Source: Camarhynchus parvulus | Lineage: Eukaryota; Chordata; Aves; Passeriformes; Thraupidae | Length of the DNA: 64,000 nucleotides | Direction of reading: 5' to 3' | Assembly (NCBI RefSeq): GCF_901933205.1 | Contig: NC_044573.1 | Location: 87,812,546 to 87,876,545 of the forward strand | Shown: positions 55,453 through 64,000 of the stretch, one piece after another | How positions within the stretch are numbered: the first letter of the stretch is position 1 | How the letters are laid out: every line of letters begins with the position of its first letter | Notes under the pieces: generated by a model | What the model was told of the DNA's origin: nothing | The model's input: only the letters and a program-made list of their open reading frames with translations | Database searches by the model: none | Translations under genes and position numbers: made by a program

Positions 55453-56077
55453 CGGGGTGGTTGGGGAGAACAACAGCTGTGTCCCCGGGGAGCACTGAGG
55501 ACAGCCGCATATTTCTGGGATTCATTTACAGGCGTTTTCCAGCTTTCGCCAGGGTGATGCGGACCTCCGCCCTATTTTCGACATCAATTGTCGCCGGGCC
55601 GTGGACCAGAGCCCGTCGGCGCCTGCGGCATACTGGGGCGGCTCCGCTCCGGTCCCCGTCCACCCCGAGCGCAGCCCCGGCCCCGAGCGGACAAAGCCCG
55701 GCCCTGGTCCCCCGCCCCTCACGGAGCATCATCGGCCGCCGCGGCCTCTCCCCGCGTTGCGGGCGGTCCCGTGGCGCTTCCACCCAGGGCGGCCGGGGGC
55801 TGCCTCGGCCTTGTGGGCCGGAAAAAGCGCCGGTCCCGCTGAGCCGCCCCCCGCCGCGGCTGCAGCCCCCGGCCGCTGATGCTTTTTCGCATGAAAGTTT
55901 AATGGGCGCACCTGCGCGTGTTTCGGCTCGCCTTCCACACGCATCAGTTCACCCAGCCGGAAAAGGCGGCCAAAGAGCTTAGTCACCGCCCGGCGGGGCC
56001 GCGCTCTGAAAGAGAAGGGACGGGGATCCCTCTGCCCCCGGCCGCCCCCTGCCCCGCCGTCCCCGACCGCGCCTTAC

Positions 56078-56285
56078 CGGCGATGCGCAGCACGGCCCGC
56101 TCGGCGGGGTCCAGCACCGAGCCGCCCTGGATCTTCCGCTTGGACCGCTCGTGTTTGGGCAGATTCCAGGGCAGCGTGTCCCCCGGCGCCGGCGACACCG
56201 TCCCCGACCTCTGGCTGAAGTCCTCCTCGTCGGAGAAATCGGCGGAGGACGACATGGAGCATCGGTAGGACGCGTTGCCGGAGCT
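56078..56285 (-). CDS. DST: DST alternative N-terminal exon (MSSSADFSDEED); internal or first exon
   Basis: The minus strand encodes 69 codons plus one base. It starts SSGNASYRCSMSSSADFSDE, runs through GDTLPWNLPKHERSKRKIQG and ends LDPAERAVLRIA. This is the isoform-specific region of dystonin just before the CH domains. The donor is GCCG|GTAAGG and the split codon again becomes Asp with the exon at 2170-2231, giving RIADERDKVQ. A good acceptor (four TGTC units then TCCCCGTGCAG) ends at 56286. In mammals the residues SSGNASYRCS follow a separate upstream exon carrying a transmembrane segment, so this can be an internal exon. The ATG at 56255-56253 is the start of the isoform lacking that segment. 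The region is acidic and Ser-rich, then basic (KHERSKRK). I saw no transmembrane exon on the minus strand between here and 64000. Confidence 0.94.
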
Positions 56286-56296
56286 CTGCACGGGGA

Positions 56297-56312
56297 GACA
56301 GACAGACAGACA
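56297..56312 (-). repeat. DST: (TGTC)4 in the acceptor pyrimidine tract of the DST exon
   Basis: The plus strand reads GACA four times. On the minus strand this gives TGTC four times, ending 11 bases before the AG acceptor at 56286-56287. It forms most of the polypyrimidine tract of the exon at 56078-56285, so repeat-length change could affect splicing. Confidence 0.85.
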
Positions 56313-56627
56313 GGGTGCGTGGGGAGCAGCTCGGGTCGAAGGGCCTCAGGTGGCGCCGGCGAATACCCGCCCCGCGTGGCGTGGAAAAGCATCTCACGGG
56401 AAAAGGAGGATAGGGGAGAGGGCCGCCGCTCACCATTGGTGTGAATTTAGAGGGGGGAAAGGGTGCGTGTGCGGCGTGCCGAGGGTGATCCCCCAAAAAA
56501 TAGCCGGTCCTTAGAGGGAGTGCATTTGGAGGGATGTCGGGATAGAGCCGTGGCCTGCGGCTGGGCAACCAGCTCGCAAATGAGCCTCCCACTTCCCCAA
56601 CAATAAACCCAGCAGCAACAACAGCCG

Positions 56628-56643
56628 AAAAAAAAAAAAAAAA
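56628..56643. repeat. A16 homopolymer inside the CpG island
   Basis: An uninterrupted run of 16 A (T on the DST strand) lies about 340 bases upstream of the exon ending at 56285. It causes the phenylalanine-rich stretches of chance ORFs here. Confidence 0.9.
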
Positions 56644-57389
56644 GCCACCAACCTTCCCGGCTACAGATCGAAGGCTTTTGGCTCCCCCGCCAGGACAAGG
56701 GGAAGATTTGCCATCACCGAGCTGCTGGTGAATCCGCCCCCGGGACAGACCCAGGCCCGCCGGGAGCCGAGGCGGGCTCTTCATTCATTACCGCCCCGGC
56801 CTCCCCCTGCCCCGCGCTGCCTAACGGGGGGCGCGGCTGGCTAACGGGGACGGAGCCGGGGAGGGAAGGAAGGAACAGGACTCCTCAGAGCAGCCCCTTC
56901 GGTCAGCAGGGCACGATGGGCAGCCTTAAGTCACACTTTGCCCGGCGACTTCGGCAAACAAACTACTGATCTCGGTGTATAAACTGTATCCACTTTTAGG
57001 CTTCCCAGCTACTCAAAAAAGAGCTCTTCCGGAAATGTAAATAAACACTGATGCAGGGAGAGGACGCTGCTGCCATGTCTGGCTTCCCTGTTTATGGTAA
57101 AGTGGGAAACGGAGATGTGTGAACAGTTTGGCACCATGTTCAAATTTAAGGTACATCATTAAACACGTTATCGGGACACAACGGACAGCAAGGTGCAATT
57201 ACTTTTACTCTGTAACTTCAGATTGAAGGGATTTGTGGTTTCTCCAAGGCATGACACAAGAAAATGATGGGTGTGATTTGTCATTTCATGTGGGAGCTAC
57301 GCTTACAGCCCCTTTCAAAAGTGCAACCTGATGCTCATCCAATTATTTTAAGTTTTAGGTGCGTGCTGTTGTCAACATTTGCAGGTGCA

Positions 57390-57650
57390 GTAGAATCATA
57401 GGCTCACATAATTGCTTGAGTTGGAAGAGACCTTTAAAGACCATCTAGTTCCAACCCCCTTGCTGGGGGCAGGGACACCTCCCGCTAGCCCAGGTTGCAC
57501 AAAGCCCTATCCAACCTGGCCTTGAGCACTTCCACAGCTTCTCTGGGCAACCTGTTCCAGTGCCTCACTGGAACTTCATAGTGAAGGATTACTTCCTTAT
57601 ATCTAATCTAAATCTACCCTCTTTCAGTTTAAAACCAGCATATTTTGTTA
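57390..57650 (-). mobile_element. CR1 LINE 3' fragment
   Basis: The plus strand begins with TAGAATCATAGGCTCACATA, the reverse complement of a CR1 3' tail. It continues with GAGTTGGAAGAGACCTTTAA, CCTGGCCTTGAGCACTTCCA and TCTGGGCAACCTGTTCCAGT. Similarity fades after about 57650. About 260 bp, 5'-truncated, non-coding, in the same orientation as DST. Confidence 0.92.
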
Positions 57651-57996
57651 CACAGCAACAGCCCCATTCAGCCATTCTAGAGTCCAGATTTGATATTAAG
57701 CCAGATAGGATTTTAAGCTTGTATTGCAGCCCTTTTCACAATTTTTTTTCTATAAAGGGGCCTAAAGGGTACCTTTTCTTAAAGAAGAAATTTGTACAGT
57801 GATTGAGATATGATGAAATGTATTATTGTTGTCTAATTTTTGTTTTTTACTGTCAGCTGTCATGGGGGGTATTTTACCCATTTAAAACTCAGAATCTGCA
57901 TAATCCAGAGAAACAACATGATGCACTCTTTGCTCTGCATAAAATTAAAAAATAATATATAGTTAAATAATCTGTTATAATACGAGGAGATCACTT

Positions 57997-58052
57997 ATTA
58001 GTGTTTTTTCCTTCTATTAATGTTTTTCCTTCTATTAGTGTTTTTTCCTCTT
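57997..58052. repeat. Three tandem copies of an 18-19-bp T-rich unit
   Basis: Units beginning ATTAGTG or ATTAATG, then a T run and CCTTCT or CCTCTT, occur at 57997-58015, 58016-58033 and 58034-58052. Confidence 0.88.
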
Positions 58053-59920
58053 CACTTCTATCCCAACTCTCTTTTCTCCTTGTAGAGTACTGCATGGTGA
58101 AGTTTGAAATGTGTGAGTTGTGAGGGAGGGAGTGAATACATAAAAACAATTAACTGAATTCTTGTTCACTGTATTGTGATGTAGAGAGAGCAAAAGGTAA
58201 GTGCAGAAAAACAGAAACATGAGATGTCTGATACCAGCTCAGATTTCTTTCATAATTAGTTTTAGTGCAGAGACTATTTGGCTGTCAGTTTGTATAATAA
58301 ACTAAAACTGGATCTCATAAAGCAGAATGGTCACATAGAGGGGTCTTCCTGATAAGAGCTGGAAGTGCTCAGCTTGCTGCAGGGCACTTTGCTGTTCCAG
58401 CTGGGGCTACCAGGGCCTCTCATGTGCTTAGTCAGGGATTAGGTTCCTTTGAGCCTGTCCTTAGCTCCAGATTTTGCCATAGAAGAGAAAGTGTTGCCTT
58501 TAATCCCAGCTCTGAACATCCTGCTTCAGGCCTGTACCTTCTTTTGGCTGATCAGCAACCCTCAGTATCTTTGGATCACATAGACCCACAGAGACAGATT
58601 CTGACTTTCATCTTTTTCACCTTCTGCGTTTCTAGCTTATAATATGAAAGTTAGAAAGAGACCAAACACAGTGAGGTGCTACAGCAATAGTTTGTTAGTA
58701 TTTATGTAGCAGCTTGAAATATGGAAGAACAAAGTACAATAGCAATTGCTATTGAAGTTTTGGGGAAAGATCTCTCGACTCTCAGATTTATTTTTGAAAA
58801 TAAGCTATAAATTTTATCCATTAGGGTTTCCTTTTTTCAAAAAAGGTCTTCACAGCCCATTATTATATTTCATAACACCTCCTCCTACCTGTAGAAGCCA
58901 AAAGCAGTGTAGAGTGGTCGTTCATTGTGCACCAATAATCTACTGAGATGTCAGTTTTAGGGAAGAGGAGTCTGCCTTTTAGTCTGCTCTGCTACAACAC
59001 TGGAAGATAAGCTATGTGAGAAGACTCCACTCGTATTTTATGAGAATCAAACTGAACAGGCAATGGTAGAGCAGTCTTTGGCATCTGTGTATATTACAAC
59101 TAGCTATCTGCTTTTCAGTTATCCTACCTTAATTGATACATGCAGTAACCAAATGAATAATCAAAACCCACTTTAGCTTTTTAACTCTTCAATTACCATG
59201 TTGTTCCATTTTCAGAGCAATGTAGGAAGTTCAGAAAGGAATTTTTCATAACAAAAAAATCTGGAAAACATTAAGAAATGTCAACTTCTGACTTAATGAC
59301 AGTCTACTTTCTTATTCAGCATGGAGATACTTCTGAGTAATGTGTCCACAGAGATATTGAGCACCTAGGTATTTTTTACTTTGCTATTCCAAAGGTGTTT
59401 ATAACAGACTGAACAACTTTGAGTAAATTAACAGTTTTGATATGAATTCTGTAATTGTTCCTCTTTTGCACACAGACACTGTTTGTGTACCATTCATGCC
59501 ACTGGACTCCACGTTTCTAGCATACACATTTTCCATGATAGAGTTGTAAAGCCCAAATAAGCATTCCTTGTTATCAGAGCAACATATTAAGCAGCTTAAA
59601 AATAGGAAATAACGCAGAACATCTGTACTATTCTGAAAAAAGTTCCTGGCCCATAAGGACAACACGTAGGAAAAAAAAGGTTGCTATATTCTGTTAAAAT
59701 CAGAATATGTAAGGCACTTCTGTTATTTCTGTATAAATTACATGTCTGTGTGCAAGCAAAAAACATCAGTTAATAATACACAATGCTTTTTGGGGGTGAC
59801 ATGAGTGAAGTGTCTGTTATATCCCTCAAAATATTGATCATCCTTACTTAGCCTACTCTTAGGGACTTTGCAAGGGTCAGGACTTGAAAGCCTATAAGGT
59901 CACAGCCCAGTTGCTGTAGC
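58053..59920. other. Flanking or intronic DNA, nothing recognised
   Basis: AT-rich sequence with only short chance ORFs. No exon of DST (in particular no transmembrane exon) seen on the minus strand. Confidence 0.6.
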
Positions 59921-59929
59921 TGTTTATTC

Positions 59930-60215
59930 TCTGCCTCCGATAGCGCGCTGCAGCCTTTGGCCTCTCTGCAGCCCCGCGGCTGCTCCGCAGGAGCGGCTGC
60001 AGCCGCAGCGCTCTTTGCGCTCGGGGCACTGAGGGCTCCACTCGGCCCGGCGGAGCGGGCAGCATCCAGAGGCGGGGATGCAGGCGGGGCTCCCTGGCAC
60101 GGTTCGCTGCCGGTGCCGCACGGGGGTGCACAGCGCACGCCAGTCCCGGGAGCGGCGCAGCGCAGAGCCGAGCTCCCTTTGCCGCTGCCGGCGGGCTCCC
60201 ACACATCAGGGGATT
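59930..60215. promoter_or_regulatory. Isolated CpG islet, possible promoter
   Basis: About 280 bases of CpG-dense sequence in AT-rich surroundings, roughly 3.7 kb upstream of the nearest DST exon. Both strands are open: 103 codons on plus from ATG 59957, beginning MASLQPRGCSAGAAAAAALF, and longer frames on minus. I recognise neither. The islet could start a non-coding or divergent transcript, carry a further DST 5' exon, or be an enhancer-type CpG cluster. Confidence 0.45.
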
Positions 60216-62700
60216 TGCAGGAGCCGCCTGAGAGCCAGGCTGGCAACCGTGCGGTAAAAGCAAACTGATTTCCAGTAACGGGAATGATTTGAAAGAAGCA
60301 TTTCGTATACTTCTTATTAGAGGGATTCGGCCAAGTTCCAAGGCATGATTTCCCCTGAGGAGGGAAAGAATTGCTGTTTGTCATGGGTGAGGCACAGCAG
60401 AAGATCAGGTAGAGACTGAGTGGAAGATGGTGTAGCTGACAAATGGTGTAGAGCATTGCACACCACCAGAGAACAGGAAAGCACCTGGAAATAGGAGCTG
60501 AAAGGGTCGAGAACAGCGGGTACTGCACACTGTCATTCCCGGGGAGGGAAGCATTAGCCTAGGTCAGGTTTCAAATTCGGTCAGGCAAACCAGCTGGGAA
60601 AAGCTGCTGCAAGGCTGATACCAAATTATCTTCATATTACAAAAATTTCCCAACCCTATGACACATCAGAGATTGTGCTGGCCAGCTGAATTCTAATCAA
60701 ATAGTTTGTACTTTCACATTTTATCTTTAAGAAGATTGTCCACTGCAGTGAGTCCTTTCATGCTGTTTTTTGGAAGCTGTGGAAAGTACAGGTCAACACT
60801 GACTGACATTTAATTTTCAGTTTTGTTACGAGTTATTTATATTTCACTTATACTAAACTATCTCAGAATTCCTGGGATATATTCTTTTTTATTATACTCA
60901 TTGCAGGAAATGGATAAATATCAACAGAAATTAAGCACTAGAATAATGATTTTACTCAGTGTGCTTCAGCAAAATTCCTTTTAATTTAAAATAATTTAGA
61001 ATATCCATTGAAAGTGAATGGCTATTTTTGTCCTTTAACATCCCAGACTGAATGATATTAAAGTGGATCAACTTTTAAAGTAAAATAACAAATTTAACAA
61101 ATTTAAGACAAAATCTAGGGCAACTGAATGTTCCCATTAGTAAATCTTTACCACTTTAACCTGGGTAGATGATAATGCAATGCAGAACACAAAACATCCA
61201 ATGTATGTAATCAAGCTATGTGAGTCCCTTGGGATTGCATGTTGTCAGAAGTGATCAAAATTCAAAACACACACAAATTAGAGTACCAACAAGGACAATG
61301 TAAAGCCAGTGATGATGAACTTTAAAAAAATCACCAGTGGAAATGTAGATATAGGAAATTAATATTTTTCTTTGGTTCCATGCCACTCACTTAAGAGGAC
61401 ATCCATACGTCCAAGTACCTATGTTATCAGGAAATATGGAAATTACTATAGAGTTTCTGGGTTTGTATTTATTGTCATAAAACAATTAGCAGAAAGCTGG
61501 AAGGCAAATACACTAAATCTGAAATTCCTGATCATCCAGGGTCTGGCTCTATGTTAAACTGTCTTTGCAAACAGGTAGGCTTTTCAAACATCAATACAAT
61601 TCCCACCTGTTCTGTAGAGAGAACTTACATTCTTTCTTTCTAAAGGTAGGAGAAGATGGAAATAAGCATTCAGGGTTTATTCTATCATCCATGTTTTAGA
61701 ACTAAATTTGAAGACTCAATCCAGAAATCAATCAACATTAAACTATTTGAAAATACATATTCTTGTAGTTACAGACACCAGTTTTAATAATTAGAGATTT
61801 TTCTCTTATCAAATCAATTTTGAGTTTCTTTTTCTTAAGTTTGCTTGAAAATATTTCCTTCCCAAGGTTTAATTTTCTTAAAAATTTTTAGTCTTAGCTG
61901 ACTGGAGAAGCCTCAGAGCAAGATTATGAAAACATCCAGTAGTTATTTGTAAACACTAAAAAAAATCCCAGTGATCTTTTTTGAGAAGACTGTAAGCTTT
62001 GGGATGGATACTTCAAATATGAATATGCTTTAAGCTAGACATAAGTCTTTTGCCATCTTTGTTAAAAATCTGCCTACATTTGTCAGAGTGATAAGTCTTT
62101 GAGGTATAAATATCATCTGCTATCCCTGGCATCAGGGAGTATAAAGTAAAGCTTTTAAAGTTTGTGTTTGATCTCACTACTCTGTCAGGAAAACTGCTGC
62201 AGAACTTCCTGCCATCTTGATTACAAGTGATCTTCTAGTTGCCACCTCAACCTTATTCCTGGTCTTTTGGGGGCTTTTTGCAACAACAATGTTCATTTCC
62301 TTAAATAACCTTTTTGCTTCCCCAGTGTATTCATAGCCTGCATATTATCTCCTATCACCTTCTTTTGGTTCTGCTGAGCAAGTGAACTTCTTTTAATCTC
62401 TCCTTACCTACTAGCACTTCTTCCTTGTAAAGGTAAATATTTTGATTTAACTATTCTTAGTGTTCAGGTAACTACCAATGTTATTTTACCAGACTTTTTA
62501 AAACAGGGTTCAAATTTCTCAACTAAAATGTCTTCAGTGTATCACCTCTGAAAAATCCCTTCAGATTGACACCCCCTAAACAGAATCTCTCAGGGGTTTC
62601 AGATCTGCCAGACCAATACCCCACCATCACAGAATGACCAAGCAAATTTCACCCTCACAGCTCTTACCTCCACAGCTGGGACACCTACCATCCCCACCAA
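60216..62700. other. Flanking or intronic DNA, nothing recognised
   Basis: AT-rich DNA with short chance ORFs only. Confidence 0.6.
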
Positions 62701-62739
62701 GGAGCTAACCAGGATCCTTTCAGCTTGGAGATCCAGAGG

Positions 62740-63560
62740 AAAAACTAATCTTTGCATTTAATCGTTGCTGGCCATGGTTTCAGGTTGATGGCAATGTGGA
62801 CAAGAGGCATGGAGAGCAGGGCAAGGCAGGCACCAGGCCTGAGAGGCAGGAGACTCTTGGTTTGTGCTCTCCGTGACTCGCTCGGCCGCGCGCAGGCAGC
62901 GAGAGGGAGGAAGAAGCTGTGATGAGAATGTGGAGAGAACAAACACCGGAACCAGCATGCTGCAGGAAAGGGCTGCAGGAATACACCGGGACTGAGAGCC
63001 TGGGGGACAGACCGACAGAGTCTGGGAGCTGCAGCTGGAAAGCATTCAAGGGAGCAGCAGACTCTGTGGATAAGGACTACAGGAGAAATAGACCTGCAAG
63101 GTAACTGTTGGATTAGTGACCATCAGTGCTGGAGGAAGCGGACTGGGGAGAGCTCAGGGTCTGACATGCTGGCATGAATCTGGAGTTGCCTCTGCAAGAG
63201 GCATTGAACAAGGCAGTTTCATGAACAAGGAGGGTATCAACTGTGTGTGTGAAGGTTTCAGAGAAGACAGACAAGAGCCAAGGAATGTAGTATGCAACCA
63301 GGGGCCACAGGGAGGCACAGAAATCAGACTGCTTGAACAAATGCCTCAGAGCATGAAAGGACTGACCAGGTGAACCTGGGAAGGGCTGTGACATGAAGGA
63401 CTGAAACAAGAACTGGCAGAGCAAGAGCAGAAGAGCCAAGGTCAGCAGAGGAGTGAGGACCGGACAGCAAGGAAGGAGCAGAGGCAGGTCAGGAGCAGGC
63501 TGGAGGACTCATGGCAGAAACAGCCACACTTGGGAAGAACGAGCACAGGAAAGCTCATTG
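62740..63560. other. GC-moderate, purine-rich block of unknown origin
   Basis: The plus strand is strikingly purine-rich (GGA, AGCAG and CAGG words). It contains a tight CpG cluster at 62876-62910 around CTCGGCCGCGCGCAGG. A good plus-strand donor, AAG|GTAACT, occurs at about 63100-63108. The composition resembles a non-coding exon or an old retroviral fragment, but I recognise no family. Confidence 0.3.
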
Positions 63561-64000
63561 CCCTAAGAAGCCTGAAAGGAAAGGGAAATTTCACCCCCAC
63601 TCCGGCCATTAGCAAATATCTGAGAGTTCCTCTAGAAAAAAAATACCTCCTCCCTTGTGTTACTGATTCATATGAGGAATACAAATGCCATCAGTCTCTC
63701 CCTGAAATCCAACAGAATTTTCCATATTGTAGTCAAAGTGTTAAAACCTGCCAATGAGCTACACAGCTGAGCTTTTCCACTTTGTTTTTAACAGCAGTGG
63801 GAAATTAAACACAATGTTCCTGTTAAAGTACTTTTCTTAGGGCTGCAAAGTTAAGTACTAATCCCAGACTTAAGGTTCACCATGCAGCCTTGCTTCAGCC
63901 TGTTTATTTGTCTGTTACGATGCAGTCATAATGATGTGATCATATACTATTACATCCTCAGTAATTTTCTTAATAAAAGTCTTGCTCTTATTTACTGCAA
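63561..64000. other. Flanking DNA to the window edge
   Basis: AT-rich, no feature recognised. Confidence 0.5.

Larger units (their letters stand above)
54300..57000. promoter_or_regulatory. DST: CpG island over the DST alternative 5' exons
   Basis: About 2.7 kb of very GC-rich, CpG-dense sequence stands out from the AT-rich flanks. It covers both alternative DST first exons. This is typical of a vertebrate promoter region, here probably with two or more start sites on the minus strand: one above 54645 and one above 56285. The long ORFs on both strands across the island, some over 200 codons, are what GC-rich DNA gives by chance, and apart from the two exons I recognise nothing in them. A TATATAAT motif at 55445-55452 reads in the plus direction. 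The edges were judged by eye. Exact transcription starts cannot be seen. Confidence 0.85.
56286..57389 (-). other. DST: Upstream part of CpG island and 5' flank or intron of DST
   Basis: Non-coding as far as can be seen. It would be 5' UTR and promoter for the isoform starting at 56255, or the 3' end of an intron for the isoform with the upstream transmembrane exon. GC content falls off after about 57.0 kb. Confidence 0.65.

Noticed and set aside
54306..55982. Long plus-strand ORFs of 169-238 codons across the CpG island
   Set aside because: They overlap each other and the real minus-strand exons, are Arg/Pro/Ala/Gly-rich as expected of GC-rich DNA, and match no family.
55979..56392. 137-codon minus-strand ORF in the third frame of the DST exon
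   Set aside because: Shadow of the real coding frame in GC-rich DNA.
56074..56784. 236-codon minus-strand ORF overlapping the MSSSADF exon
   Set aside because: It is in a different frame from the recognised DST peptide and includes a homopolymer-encoded Phe run.
59848..60528. 226-codon minus-strand ORF over the CpG islet
   Set aside because: No family recognised, composition shifts abruptly inside it, and it does not resemble the expected DST transmembrane exon. The islet itself is kept as a finding.
1..64000. CRISPR arrays, operons, tRNA or rRNA genes
   Set aside because: None seen. The sequence is vertebrate and no cloverleaf or regularly spaced repeat array was recognised.

Overview
This is vertebrate, almost certainly avian, genomic DNA. 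There are no dense ORFs, operons or bacterial signals. The sequence is AT-rich and intron-like, with a low density of interspersed repeats. Three fragments look like avian CR1 LINEs and one stretch looks like an avian retroviral LTR. A strong CpG island lies at about 54.3-57.0 kb.

The window holds the 5' part of one gene, DST (dystonin, also called BPAG1, a spectraplakin cytoskeletal linker), on the minus strand. Three coding exons can be placed to the base: (1) 56078-56285, encoding SSGNASYRCSMSSSADFSDE and onward to the end of the exon; (2) 54555-54645, encoding the alternative N-terminus [16 protein letters not shown] and onward; (3) 2170-2231, a 62-bp shared exon encoding the start of the first calponin-homology domain ([20 protein letters not shown]). 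Exons 1 and 2 both end after the first base of a codon. Both therefore join the 62-bp exon in frame by completing an Asp codon. They are alternative N-termini of the actin-binding spectraplakin isoforms.

Layout from left to right: 1-2169 is intron downstream of the shared exon. 2170-2231 is the shared exon. 2232-54554 is one intron of about 52 kb with CR1 fragments, an LTR-like block, microsatellites, local duplications and two striking inverted repeats. 54.3-57.0 kb is the CpG-island promoter region with both alternative exons. 57-64 kb is upstream DNA. It is probably intron for the isoform whose transmembrane N-terminal exon is expected further upstream, which I did not find here. It contains another CR1 fragment and a small CpG islet near 60 kb.

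I found no new biological system. The observations most worth checking are the dual first/internal exon structure in the CpG island, the long open frame upstream of the MAGYL start, the hairpins at 27.26 and 16.37 kb, the G-quadruplex motif at 48.6 kb, and the unexplained CpG islet near 60 kb.
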